Assembly (NCBI GenBank): GCA_963708795.1
Contig: CAVPUH010000004.1
Span: 124,001 to 188,000, forward strand
DNA from: DAIQRJ01 sp963708795
GTDB taxonomy: Bacteria; Actinomycetota; Actinomycetes; Propionibacteriales; DAIQRJ01
Reading direction: 5' to 3'
DNA length: 64,000 nucleotides
Position numbers and translations under genes: made by a program. Shown here in pieces: positions 1 through 8,748 of this stretch; position 1 is the stretch's first letter; the number at the start of each line of letters is the position of its first letter. The notes under the pieces were generated by a model. The model ran no database searches. It saw nothing but the letters and a program-made list of their open reading frames with translations, and was not told where the DNA came from.

Positions 1-870
1 CGCACCAACCGCGGCGTCTTCGCCCTGAACGAGCTCCCCGACCTGGCCGAACGCATCCAGGTCGCCCTCTTCAACGTCCTCGAGGAACGCGACATCCAGA
101 TCCGCGGCTACTCCCTGCGGCTCCCCCTCGACCTGCTGCTCGTCGCCTCTGCCAACCCGGAGGACTACACGAACCGTGGGCGCATCATCACTCCACTGAA
201 GGACCGCTTCGGAGCCGAGATCCGCACCCACTACCCGCTCGAGGTCGACGACGAGGTCGAGCTGATCGAGCAGGAGGCCCAGCTCTCGGCCACCCTGCCC
301 CACCACCTCGTGCAGGTCATCGCCCGCTTCGCCCGTGCGTTGCGCGAGTCGACGGCGATCGACCAGCGCGCCGGTGTCTCGGCCCGCTTCGCCGTCGCCG
401 CCACCGAGTCCATGGCCGCCGGGGCTTGCGCCGCAGCGCCCGGACGGACGGCTCCGAGCCGGTGGCCCGCATCTGCGACCTCCCCGGTGTCGTCCCCACC
501 CTGCTCGGCAAGATCGAGTTCGAGATGGGCGAGGAAGGCCGCGAGCGCGAGGTGCTGGACCACCTTCTGCGGGTGGCGACCGCCGAGACGTTCCGGGCAC
601 TGCTGTCCGGGCTCGACCTGTCCGGCTTCACCGACCGGTTCGCCGAGGGCTCGACCGTCGAGACCGGTGAGCTTGTCCCCGCCCAGGAGCTGCTCGACCA
701 GCTCGGCCCGGTTCCCGGCCTGGCCAAGGTGCTGGACCGGCTCGGTGAAGGCGGATGCCCCCTCGCCCGGCACGGCCGCCGCCGCCGTGGAGTTCGTCCT
801 CGAAGGCCTCTACCTGACGAGGCGGATCTCCAAGGAATCGGTCGACGACCTGATCGTCTACGGGAGCTGA
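1..870 (+). pseudogene. MoxR/magnesium-chelatase-type AAA+ ATPase, 5' truncated by window edge, two frameshifts
   Basis: The C-terminal part of a ChlI/MoxR-like AAA+ ATPase; Walker A and B would lie before the window. Frame 1 opens with NRGVFALNELPDLAERIQ, then a sensor-1-like ASANPEDYT and an arginine-finger-like region (LKDRFGAE). Near base 420, in a GGGG run, the reading moves to frame 3 (ICDLPGVVPTLLGKIEFEMG), and near base 752 it returns to frame 1 (VEFVLEGLYLTRRIS), ending TGA at 868-870. The two shifts compensate, so sequencing indels are likely and the gene is probably intact. The VWA gene starts 2 bases after the stop. Such ATPase/VWA pairs act as chaperone or metal-insertion machines; the substrate is unknown. 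Confidence 0.8.
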
Positions 871-872
871 CG

Positions 873-2897
873 ATGGCCCGACGCCCTCATCACGAGCGGC
901 ACAGCCGGTACGGCTCCTGGAACGGCGGCGACGACCCCCTCGCGCCACCCTTCGACGTGCGGGCGGTGGTCGACGAGCTCGGTCAGGACGTGCTGGCCGG
1001 ATCGAGTTTCCGCGATGCCCTGCAGGAGATGATGCGTCGCGGCACCGACGGCCGCCGCGGACTCGACGACATCGCCGACCGCATCCGCCGGCGCCGCGAC
1101 GCGTTGCGCCGGCGCGGCGATCTGTCCGGCACCCTGGCCAAGGTCGGCTCCGCGCTCGACCAGGCCGTCGCGACCGAACAGGAAACCCTGGCCGGCATCG
1201 AGGGTGACGAGGCCCGGATGGCGGAGATGGAGCTGGACACGCTCCCCCGCGACACCCCGGGTGCCGTGCGGGCGTTGGAGAACTACGACTGGAAGTCCCC
1301 GGAAGCCAAGGAGATCTACGACTCCATCCGGCAGATGCTGCAGCACGAGGTGGTCGACGCACAGTTCGAGGGCATGCGGAACGCCTTGTCGGGCAACGAC
1401 CCCGAGGCGATGCAGCAGGTCCGGGACATGCTGGCCGACCTCAACAACCTGCTGGCGTCGCACGCTCGCGGCGAGGACACGACCGACCAGTTCAACGAGT
1501 TCATGGACAAGCACGGCGACCTGTTCCCGGAGAACCCGCAGAACACCGACGAACTGATCGACTCGCTGGCGCGCCGGTCGGCGGCCGCCGACCGGATGAT
1601 GCGCTCGCTGTCTCCTCAACAACGCGAGGAACTCAGCCAGCTGATGTCCGACGCGATGGGCGATCTCGACATGGCCTCGCAGATGGCGCAACTGCGCGAC
1701 AACCTGCGTACGTTACGACCCGGAATGGGCCAGGGGCCGCCGATCCGCATGCGCGGGCAGGAGCCGCTCGGCTACGGCGACGCCGTCGAAGCAGTGGCCG
1801 ACATCGCCGATCTCGAGGAGCTCGCCCGACAGCTCGACCAGAGCTACCCCGGCGCCTCTCTGGACGATGTGGACGTCGAGATGATCGAACAGCAGTTGGG
1901 GTCCGGAGTGGCCACCGACCTGCGGGCGTTGCGGGATCTCGAACGCGAACTCGAACGGCAGGGCTACGTGAGCCGTGGGGAGAACGGGCCGCAATTGACG
2001 CCGCGCGCCCTGCGCAGGCTCGGGGAGACCGCACTCAAGCGGGTGTTCGCCGATCTGCAGGCCCAGGGCACGGGCAATCACGACGACCACCGAACCGGCT
2101 CGGCCGACGAGCCGACCGGGCAGATCCGCCCGTGGGTGTTCGGGGACGACCTGCCCGTCAACGCACCGGCGACGGTTCGCAACGCGGTGATGCGGACCCT
2201 GGCCCAGCCTCGGGGCGAGGCGACGGATCCGGGCGAGCCCACCGACATCCGATCCCGGCGTGCCGTGCACCTGGACGTGGAGGACTTCGCGGTCGCCGAG
2301 ACCGAGCGCCGGACGAGCACGGCAGTGGCCCTGTGCGTCGACCTCTCGTACTCGATGATCCAGGAGGGTCGCTGGGGTCCGATGAAGCAGACGGCGCTGG
2401 CGTTGTCCCACCTCGTGTCGACCCGATTCCGTCAGGACGCCCTGCAGATCATCGGATTCGACCTGCTGGCCAAGCGTTTGTCACCGGTGCAGCTCGCCGA
2501 GGCCGAGCACGAGTGGGTGCAGGGCACCAACCTGCAGCACGCGCTGATCCTGGCCGGCCGCCACCTCCGGCGGCATCCCGACGCCGAGCCGATCGTCCTC
2601 GTGGTGACCGACGGGGAACCCACCGCCCACCTCATGTCCGACGGCAGCCCCACATTCCGCTGGCCCACCACGACGGCGACGCTGCGCGCCACGATGGGCG
2701 AGGTCGATGCGCTGACCAGGTACGGGGCGACGCTCAACTTCTTCAAGCTGGGCGAGGACGAGGGCCTGGCGCGGTTCCTCGATGCGATCGCGCGGCGCAA
2801 CGGCGGCCGGGTGTTCAGCCCGGACCTGGGCCGCCTCGGCGAGTACGTCGTCTCCGACTACCTGCGCATGCGCCGGGGCAGGCGACGCAGCGCCTGA
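873..2897 (+). CDS. VWA domain-containing protein, partner of the upstream MoxR-type ATPase
   Basis: 674 residues from the ATG at 873, two bases after the ATPase stop, so the pair is probably translationally coupled. The N-terminal 450 residues are acidic, helical and rich in Asp/Glu/Arg. The C-terminal part is a von Willebrand factor A domain with a MIDAS motif (CVDLSYSM, DxSxS) and a conserved VTDGEPT. Actinobacterial proteins of this kind sit beside ChlI/MoxR ATPases and resemble the D-subunit/ATPase arrangement of magnesium chelatase. Role by family: metal-dependent adaptor for an AAA+ machine. No chelatase H subunit or tetrapyrrole gene is visible here, so the substrate cannot be named. 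Confidence 0.88.
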   Translation: MARRPHHERHSRYGSWNGGDDPLAPPFDVRAVVDELGQDVLAGSSFRDALQEMMRRGTDGRRGLDDIADRIRRRRDALRRRGDLSGTLAKVGSALDQAVATEQETLAGIEGDEARMAEMELDTLPRDTPGAVRALENYDWKSPEAKEIYDSIRQMLQHEVVDAQFEGMRNALSGNDPEAMQQVRDMLADLNNLLASHARGEDTTDQFNEFMDKHGDLFPENPQNTDELIDSLARRSAAADRMMRSLSPQQREELSQLMSDAMGDLDMASQMAQLRDNLRTLRPGMGQGPPIRMRGQEPLGYGDAVEAVADIADLEELARQLDQSYPGASLDDVDVEMIEQQLGSGVATDLRALRDLERELERQGYVSRGENGPQLTPRALRRLGETALKRVFADLQAQGTGNHDDHRTGSADEPTGQIRPWVFGDDLPVNAPATVRNAVMRTLAQPRGEATDPGEPTDIRSRRAVHLDVEDFAVAETERRTSTAVALCVDLSYSMIQEGRWGPMKQTALALSHLVSTRFRQDALQIIGFDLLAKRLSPVQLAEAEHEWVQGTNLQHALILAGRHLRRHPDAEPIVLVVTDGEPTAHLMSDGSPTFRWPTTTATLRATMGEVDALTRYGATLNFFKLGEDEGLARFLDAIARRNGGRVFSPDLGRLGEYVVSDYLRMRRGRRRSA

Positions 2898-2932
2898 CCC
2901 GCCAGGCACCGCCAACCCGCCAGGTGGGTCAG
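2894..2932. terminator. possible weak bidirectional hairpin between convergent genes
   Basis: CTGACCC and GGGTCAG form a 7-bp outer stem around a GC-rich loop, overlapping the stop codons of the converging VWA and PhyH genes. There is no T-run. Only a candidate. Confidence 0.3.
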
Positions 2933-3786
2933 CACGTGGCGCCGAGGCCCTCACCGCCGAAGACGTCGAGTCGGCGCTGGTCGCTGACCCGAACGGTGCC
3001 CATCGGTACGTAGTGGAACTGGATCGCCCGTCGGCGGCTGTCGGTCCGGTTGGCCGGCGTGCCGTGCTGGAGCAGGCCGTCGAAGAACAGGGCGCCCCCG
3101 GGCTCGAGCGGCACCACCGTGTCCCGACCGTGGTCGACGTCGCTGTCGCAGACCTGCCAGTCCCGCCGGTGGAAATGCGGTACCGGCCCGGCGGCATGCG
3201 TGCCAGGCAGGACATGCATGCACCCGTTCTCGGCGGTGGCGGCATCGAGCGCGATCCAGACGCCGACGATCGGGGTGCCCGGCTCGATCGTGAAGTAGGC
3301 GTTGTCCTGATGCCACGGCTTCTCACGTCCCCCGCCGGGCGGCTTCAGCAGCGCCATGTCCTGGATCATCGACACGTCGTCACACCCGCACAGGCGACGC
3401 ACGACGGAGACGATGCGCTCGTCGCGGGCCAGCGCTTCCAGGCGCGAGTCCTCCCCGACCAGCCACATGAACTTGCGGACGAAGTCCATCCGGGCCTGGG
3501 GTGGCGCCGCTTCGACGCGTCCGGCAGCCGCCGCCTCGTACTGGATGTCGGCAGCGCCGGGATGTTCGAGAACGGCCGCGATGCCCGCCAGCACGTCGGT
3601 GACGCCGCCGTGGTCGAGCAGGTGCCGGACGGCGAGGTAACCGTCCCGCGTGTAACGATCGACGAGCTCGTCGGAGACCTCGGCCACCGAGGTGACGTAG
3701 TCGGCCAGTCGGTCGCATCGGTACAGGTCGTCGGGATACTCGTTCGTCGGCTCGCCGTCGTAGCGGGCGGTGCTACCGGCGGTCAT
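2929..3786 (-). CDS. phytanoyl-CoA dioxygenase (PhyH) family protein
   Basis: 285 residues; the ATG at 3786 has GGAG about 8 bases upstream. It has the double-stranded beta-helix signature of Fe(II)/2-oxoglutarate dioxygenases: HQD in KPWHQDNAYF supplies the first His and the Asp, LLQHGTPANRT supplies the second His, and the downstream Arg (NRTDSRRRAI) is the likely 2-oxoglutarate anchor. ENGCMHVLPGTHAAG is typical of the PhyH family. It would hydroxylate a small organic substrate with O2 and 2-oxoglutarate. No neighbouring gene points to the substrate. Monocistronic, converging on the VWA gene. Confidence 0.9.
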   Translation of the reverse strand: MTAGSTARYDGEPTNEYPDDLYRCDRLADYVTSVAEVSDELVDRYTRDGYLAVRHLLDHGGVTDVLAGIAAVLEHPGAADIQYEAAAAGRVEAAPPQARMDFVRKFMWLVGEDSRLEALARDERIVSVVRRLCGCDDVSMIQDMALLKPPGGGREKPWHQDNAYFTIEPGTPIVGVWIALDAATAENGCMHVLPGTHAAGPVPHFHRRDWQVCDSDVDHGRDTVVPLEPGGALFFDGLLQHGTPANRTDSRRRAIQFHYVPMGTVRVSDQRRLDVFGGEGLGATC

Positions 3787-3925
3787 CGTGCGGCTCCTGC
3801 CAGGACGTGGACTGAGGCGATGTCCACGCTAGGCAGCCGCTGCGGGCTGCGACCAGGGTGTGCAGCATTCGGCCGACCCCGGCCGCCGGCGAGCAGGCCC
3901 GGCCAGGCGTCGCGATACTGGCCGC

Positions 3926-4675
3926 ATGACCGAGCCACCGCCACCCCGCCTGGAACCGCTGGACGAAGACTGGACGTCGGCGCTCGTCGTCGTGGCGCAT
4001 CCGGACGACATGGAGTTCGGCGGTGCCGCGGCGGTCGCCCGCTGGACCGACCAGGGCAAGTCGATCGCCTACTGCATGGTCACGAGCGGCGAGGCCGGCA
4101 TCGACGCCATCCCGCCGGCGGAGTGCGGACCGTTGCGTGAGGCCGAGGAGATCGAGTCGGCCGGGCTGGTCGGCGTGGAGACCGTCGAGTTCCTGGGCTT
4201 CGCGGACGGCGTGCTGGAGTACGGCCTCGAACTGCGGGCGGCGATCGCCCGGGTGATCCGGCGGCACCGGCCCGAGATCGTGATCACCGGGAACGTGCGC
4301 GACAGCTGGGGCGGCCGATCTCTCAACCAGGCCGATCACATCGCCACCGGGCGAGCCGTGCTCGACGCCGTCCGCGACGCCGGCAACCGGTGGGTGTTCG
4401 CCGAGCAGCTCGTCGATGGTCTGGCGCCGTGGGGCGGCGTGCGCGAGATCTGGGCCGCGGGCTCACCAGCGGCTGCGCACGGTGTCGACATCACCACCAC
4501 GTTCGACGCCGGGGTGGCCTCGCTGGCTGCTCATCGTGCCTACATCGACGGGCTGGGCTGGGCCGACTTCGATCCCGCTGAGTTCCTCGAGGGAGCGGCC
4601 CGGCCCGTCGGGTCCCGGATGGGCGTCGCCTTCGCGACGGCGTTCGAGGTGTACTCGACCGGCTGGGGCGACTGA
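3926..4675 (+). CDS. PIG-L family LmbE-like deacetylase
   Basis: 249 residues from the ATG at 3926. The N-terminal zinc motif AHPDDMEFGG (AHPDDxE) and the later histidine in ADHIATGRAVLDA define the LmbE/PIG-L fold, which removes an N-acetyl group from a GlcNAc-type substrate. In actinobacteria the same fold includes MshB (mycothiol biosynthesis) and Mca (mycothiol conjugate amidase). The sequence alone does not show which this is; the short length and the motif spacing fit a generic PIG-L paralogue better than MshB. It lies next to the amino-sugar operon, but on the other strand and without an obvious link. Confidence 0.88.
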   Translation: MTEPPPPRLEPLDEDWTSALVVVAHPDDMEFGGAAAVARWTDQGKSIAYCMVTSGEAGIDAIPPAECGPLREAEEIESAGLVGVETVEFLGFADGVLEYGLELRAAIARVIRRHRPEIVITGNVRDSWGGRSLNQADHIATGRAVLDAVRDAGNRWVFAEQLVDGLAPWGGVREIWAAGSPAAAHGVDITTTFDAGVASLAAHRAYIDGLGWADFDPAEFLEGAARPVGSRMGVAFATAFEVYSTGWGD

Positions 4676-4732
4676 GCCGCCCACAGACTGTGAGCGACCC
4701 GGCGACTCAGGCCCTGGACTCAGAACCTGGAC

Positions 4733-5587
4733 TCAGGTCGACCGGGTCACGCGGGCGAGGAGCACCGTCCCGAGCAGCCTGGCCACCTCGTCGGCCACGG
4801 CGTTCCGGCCGGGCGCCAGGTACTTGCGGGTGTCGACGGTCGCCGGGTTGGCGTCCAGGTAGGCGCGGACGGCGGCGGTGAAGGCGACGTTGAGGCTGGT
4901 GGCGATGTTGATCTTCGTCATCCCGGCTTCGACCGCGGCGGTGAGCTGGGCGTCCGGCACCCCGGACGAGCCGTGGAGCACGAGCGGAACCGGCGAGGCC
5001 GCGCGGTGTTCGGCGATCAGGCCCAGGTCGACGGAGGCGTCCTTGCTGGTCATCGCGTGCGAGGTCCCGACCGCGACCGCGAGCGCGTCGATTCCGGTGG
5101 CCTCGACGAACGCGCGGCCCTCCGAGGGCACCGTCCGCACGCCGGGCGCGTGCACGCCGTCCTTGCCGCCGACTTCGCCCAGTTCGGCCTCGACGAACAC
5201 ACCAGCGGCATGACACTGCTCCACCACGTCGCGGGTGGCGGAGACGTTCGCGTCGTAGGCCAGCTCGGAACCATCGAACATCACCGAACCGAGACCCAGG
5301 TCGATCGCCTCGGACACGAGCGCACGATCCTTAGCGTGGTCGAGGTGGACCGCCACCGGCACGGACGACGCGCGGGCGATCGCCATCGTGGCCAGGGCCA
5401 GTGGGGCGAGCGCCCGGTGGTACCGGACGGCGTTCTCGCTGATCTGCAGGACGACCGGAGTGCCCGCACGCTCCGCCCCGGCGACCAGAGCCTCGGCGTG
5501 CTCGATCTGGATCACGTTGAACGCCCCCACGCCGCGCCCGGCAGCGTAGGCGGCGGCGACGATCTCGCCGGTCGGCGTCAGCGGCAT
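4733..5587 (-). CDS. class II fructose/tagatose-1,6-bisphosphate aldolase
   Basis: 284 residues; ATG at 5587 with AAGGAG about 7 bases before it. Class II aldolase features: AVHLDHAKD (zinc-binding His-Asp-His region), VEAELGEVGGKDG, LVLHGSSGVPDAQL (zinc His in a GSSG loop) and TKINIATSLN (phosphate loop). The length fits the KbaY/GatY/AgaY branch, which cleaves tagatose-1,6-bisphosphate to DHAP and glyceraldehyde-3-phosphate. It is last in the amino-sugar operon, 15 bases after the PfkB kinase. The tagatose preference is inferred from the SIS isomerase and the deacetylase in the operon; fructose-1,6-bisphosphate remains possible. Confidence 0.88.
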   Translation of the reverse strand: MPLTPTGEIVAAAYAAGRGVGAFNVIQIEHAEALVAGAERAGTPVVLQISENAVRYHRALAPLALATMAIARASSVPVAVHLDHAKDRALVSEAIDLGLGSVMFDGSELAYDANVSATRDVVEQCHAAGVFVEAELGEVGGKDGVHAPGVRTVPSEGRAFVEATGIDALAVAVGTSHAMTSKDASVDLGLIAEHRAASPVPLVLHGSSGVPDAQLTAAVEAGMTKINIATSLNVAFTAAVRAYLDANPATVDTRKYLAPGRNAVADEVARLLGTVLLARVTRST

Positions 5588-5602
5588 GGTCCGCTCCTTC
5601 GT

Positions 5603-6562
5603 TCATCCATCGGTGACCTCGACCTCGTTCATCAGCATGCTGACATCTACCGGATCGACCTCGCCGGCTACCGGCGCCAGCACGGCGGCGGCGGAGACCG
5701 CGACGGCGCGCCGGACCAGGTCCGCCATCCCAGCCCGATCGGCCAGCACAGTCGCTGCGCCGCCGGTTGCGGCCAGCACCTCCGCCAGGGCCGCGACGAC
5801 CGCATCGCCCGCTCCGGTGGCGTTCCCGGTCAGGGCACGACCGAGCCGGCCGGCGACGAACGCATTGGGTGTCAGCAGACGAAGACCGGCCGCCCCTGCG
5901 GACACGACGACACCACGAGCCCCGCGCCGCAGCAGGTCGCGCGCGCGATCGAGCGGATCGGCGATCGACGGCAACACGGCGGCCAGCTCGGCCAGGTTGG
6001 GCTTCACGAGGTCGGGCTCGGCCACGCACGCGGCGAGCAGGGCGGGCCCGGAGGTGTCGACGACCACCGGTAGGTCCCGGCCGGCGGCCGAACGCGCGGC
6101 CGTCACGAGCCCGGCGTACGCGTCGACGCCGACGCCTCGGGGAAGGCTGCCCGACATCGTCAACACCCGCAGGGTGGGCGCCGCCAGGGCGACCTCGGCC
6201 ACGAGCGCCTTCCACTCGACCTCCGACACCGTCGGGCCGGGTTCGTTCAGCAGTGTGGTGGCGGATCGACCTCGATCGACGACGGCAACGGTGCGGCGGG
6301 TGTCGCCGCTGATCGACGTCAGCGAGTGCCGGAGCCCGTCATCGGAGAGTCGGAGTCTCAGCTCGTCACCGGCGGCGCCGCCCACCAGGCCCAGCACCAG
6401 CACGTCGGCGCCGAGGATGCGCAGGACGTTGGCGGTGTTGACGCCCTTCCCGCCCGGCCGGGTCACGACCTCGGCGACGCGGTTCTCCGAGCCGACGTCG
6501 AGAACGTCGACGAGGTACGTGACGTCGAGAGCCGGATTCGGCGTCACCGTGGCGATCGTCAT
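5603..6562 (-). CDS. PfkB-family hexose-phosphate kinase (1-phosphofructokinase / tagatose-6-phosphate kinase type)
   Basis: 319 residues from the ATG at 6562; an upstream in-frame ATG at 6613 would overlap the end of the deacetylase gene. TPNPALDVTYLVD at the N-terminus and RPGGKGVNTANVLRILG are hallmarks of the FruK/LacC branch of ribokinase-like kinases; TGNATGAGDAVVAAL holds the catalytic Asp and anion hole (GAGD). It phosphorylates a ketohexose phosphate at position 1. In this operon tagatose-6-phosphate is the logical substrate, feeding the aldolase 15 bases downstream. If the isomerase instead makes fructose-6-phosphate, it would be a fructose-6-phosphate kinase. Confidence 0.88.
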   Translation of the reverse strand: MTIATVTPNPALDVTYLVDVLDVGSENRVAEVVTRPGGKGVNTANVLRILGADVLVLGLVGGAAGDELRLRLSDDGLRHSLTSISGDTRRTVAVVDRGRSATTLLNEPGPTVSEVEWKALVAEVALAAPTLRVLTMSGSLPRGVGVDAYAGLVTAARSAAGRDLPVVVDTSGPALLAACVAEPDLVKPNLAELAAVLPSIADPLDRARDLLRRGARGVVVSAGAAGLRLLTPNAFVAGRLGRALTGNATGAGDAVVAALAEVLAATGGAATVLADRAGMADLVRRAVAVSAAAVLAPVAGEVDPVDVSMLMNEVEVTDG

Positions 6563-6584
6563 GCAGGCCGCATCCGATGCCGGC

Positions 6585-7742
6585 TCACGGCTCGACGATC
6601 CACTCGCCCGCACGCATGACCGCCGTGACGACCAGCTCGTCGTCGAGGACGGCGAGGTCGGCGCGCCGCCCGGCTTCGATGACGCCGATGTCGGACCGGC
6701 CGAGCAGCCCGGCTGGGCTCACACACGCCATCTGGACGGCCTCCTCGAGCGACAGGCCCGCGTGGTCGACCGCGAACCGCACCGCCGCACCCATCGTCAG
6801 CGTGCTCCCCGCGATCGAGCCGTTGCCGCCGGCCAGCCGCGCGACGCCGCCCCGGACCTCGACGGTCATGCTGCCCAGCCGGTAGTCGCCGTCGCCGATC
6901 CCGGCCGCCTGCATCGCGTCGGTGATGAGCACGCTCCGGCGGGTGCCGACGTGGTCGACGGCCAGGCGGATGGCGCCGGGGTGCAGATGATGGCCGTCGG
7001 CGATCAGCTCGACGGTCACCGCCGGGGAGGACAGCAGGGCAGCGATGGCGCCGGGATCGCGATGGTGGATCGGCTTCATGCCGTTGAAGAGGTGGGTGGC
7101 GACCGTGGCGCCGGCGTCCACCGCGTCGAGGGTGCGTTCGTAACTGGCAGCCGTGTGCCCGACCGCCGCGATCGCACCGGACTCCGAGACGAGGCGGACC
7201 GACTCCAAACCGCCCGGCAGTTCCGGCGCGATCGTGACCATGCGGACCCGACCGTCGGCCAGGTGGAGGAACCGTTCGATCTCGGCCGGGTCGGGATCGC
7301 GCAGGAGCGCCTCGTTGTGCGCACCCTTGCACTCGCGGCTGATCCACGGGCCCTCGAGATGGAAGCCGGCGAACACCCCGTGGTCGATCAGCGGCGACAA
7401 GGCACGGATCTGTGCGTCCAGGTCGTCCAGTTCGGCGGTGACCAGCGAGGCCATCGTCGTCGTGGTGCCCGCGTGCAGATGGAACGCCGCGGCCGCCGCG
7501 GCCGCGTCCGCATCGGTCGTCGCGTAGGTGTGGCCGCCGCCGCCGTGGGTGTGGATGTCCACGTAGCCAGGCACGACGCTCGCGTGTCCGAGGTCGAGGA
7601 CGGCCTCGGCGGGGTGCGGGGCAGGTGTGCCGTTGCCGACTTCGAGGATCAGGCCAGACGCGTCATCGATGCGAAGCCAGGACGCGTGCGCCTCGACCGA
7701 GGCCGAACCGGTGACGACCGAAGCGTTGGTCAGAAGAGTCAT
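6585..7742 (-). CDS. nagA: N-acetylglucosamine/N-acetylgalactosamine-6-phosphate deacetylase
   Basis: 385 residues, the usual NagA/AgaA length. Amidohydrolase signatures: VPGYVDIHTHGGGG (metal His pair), FHLEGPWIS (metal Glu), AVGHTAA and THLFNGMKP (His ligands), and LITDAMQAAG (catalytic Asp). It removes the N-acetyl group from the hexosamine-6-phosphate, releasing acetate. Its ATG overlaps the stop of the ROK kinase (ATGA), so the two are translationally coupled. NagA and AgaA are close relatives; given the AgaS-like isomerase and the absence of nagB here, GalNAc-6-phosphate is the more likely substrate. Confidence 0.93.
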   Translation of the reverse strand: MTLLTNASVVTGSASVEAHASWLRIDDASGLILEVGNGTPAPHPAEAVLDLGHASVVPGYVDIHTHGGGGHTYATTDADAAAAAAAFHLHAGTTTTMASLVTAELDDLDAQIRALSPLIDHGVFAGFHLEGPWISRECKGAHNEALLRDPDPAEIERFLHLADGRVRMVTIAPELPGGLESVRLVSESGAIAAVGHTAASYERTLDAVDAGATVATHLFNGMKPIHHRDPGAIAALLSSPAVTVELIADGHHLHPGAIRLAVDHVGTRRSVLITDAMQAAGIGDGDYRLGSMTVEVRGGVARLAGGNGSIAGSTLTMGAAVRFAVDHAGLSLEEAVQMACVSPAGLLGRSDIGVIEAGRRADLAVLDDELVVTAVMRAGEWIVEP

Positions 7743-8737
7743 GCCCGAAGCTCATCACGGTCCACCGCGGCTGTGCCCGGCGCGCCGCCGGCTTCGGCGA
7801 GCAGCGCTGCGCCGAGGGCGCCGGCCTGGTCGCCGAGCTGTGCCGCCACCACCGTCGGGCGACGATGGAAGGTCATCCGTGCGAGCAGGCCGTCCCGCAC
7901 GGGGACGAGCAGTGCGTCACCGGCCTGCGCCAGTCCACCGCCGACGACCACGACCGACGGGCCGAGGACCGCGCACGCCATCAGCAGCGCCGTGACCAGT
8001 GCGTCGACCGCGTCGTCCCACACCGCGCGCGCGATGGTGTCACCGCCGGCCATCCGGTCGGCCACGTCCACCGAGCCGGCGACGGTCCGCCCGCTCGCCT
8101 CTTGGTAGTGCCGGGCGACGGCGGCGGCCGAGGCGTACCGCTCGAGACAGCCGCGCTGCCCGCACGGGCACTGCTCGCCGTCCGGCCGGACGATCACATG
8201 GCCCAGTTCGCCGGCGTAGCCGCCGGCCATCAAGACGCGCCCGTCGACCACGCAACTCGCCGCGATCCCGGTGCCCAGCGGGACGAAGAGGACATCGTCC
8301 CCGCCACGCGCCGCCCCCAGGCGGGCCTCGGCGAGGCCACCAGCGCGCACGTCGTGGCCGAGACTGATCGCCAGGCCGGTCGAGGCGAAGAGCCGGGCCG
8401 ACAGGGGCAGGAACCGGAAGCCGAGGTTCACCGCCGACACCGCCACGCCGGCCGACTCGTCGACGATGCCGGGGACGACGACGCCGGCGCGTTGCGGCGC
8501 CTCGACGCCGCTCGCGGTCGCAGCGTCGACGAGCTCGGTGATCGCGTCGTGCATGGTGGCGACCACGGCATCCACGCCGGCGGCGACGGGAGTCGAGCGG
8601 CGAGCGGTGGCCAGGATCTCGGGCGATCCACCGTCGACCGGCAGGCGGACGAGGAGCCCCTTCATCGACGTCCCGCCGACGTCGAGCCCGATGACGGGAC
8701 GTCGAAGCGTCGGCACGGCCGCGAGACGGTCAGGCAT
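7739..8737 (-). CDS. ROK family sugar kinase (probable N-acetylhexosamine kinase)
   Basis: 332 residues from the ATG at 8737, 11 bases after the isomerase stop. ROK features: N-terminal GLDVGGTSMKG phosphate loop, LGTGIAASCVVDG, AGELGHVIV, and the zinc cluster CPCGQRGCLERYAS. ROK kinases phosphorylate hexoses and N-acetylhexosamines at O6. Here it would make GalNAc-6-phosphate (or GlcNAc-6-phosphate) from sugar brought in unphosphorylated, replacing the PTS step of the enterobacterial aga pathway. There is no helix-turn-helix domain, so it is a kinase and not a ROK repressor. Its stop overlaps the deacetylase start. Confidence 0.9.
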   Translation of the reverse strand: MPDRLAAVPTLRRPVIGLDVGGTSMKGLLVRLPVDGGSPEILATARRSTPVAAGVDAVVATMHDAITELVDAATASGVEAPQRAGVVVPGIVDESAGVAVSAVNLGFRFLPLSARLFASTGLAISLGHDVRAGGLAEARLGAARGGDDVLFVPLGTGIAASCVVDGRVLMAGGYAGELGHVIVRPDGEQCPCGQRGCLERYASAAAVARHYQEASGRTVAGSVDVADRMAGGDTIARAVWDDAVDALVTALLMACAVLGPSVVVVGGGLAQAGDALLVPVRDGLLARMTFHRRPTVVAAQLGDQAGALGAALLAEAGGAPGTAAVDRDELRA

Positions 8738-8748
8738 GCGGGACGGAC

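Noticed and set aside
4676..4732. A terminator after the PIG-L gene
   Set aside because: No stable inverted repeat in this short convergent gap.
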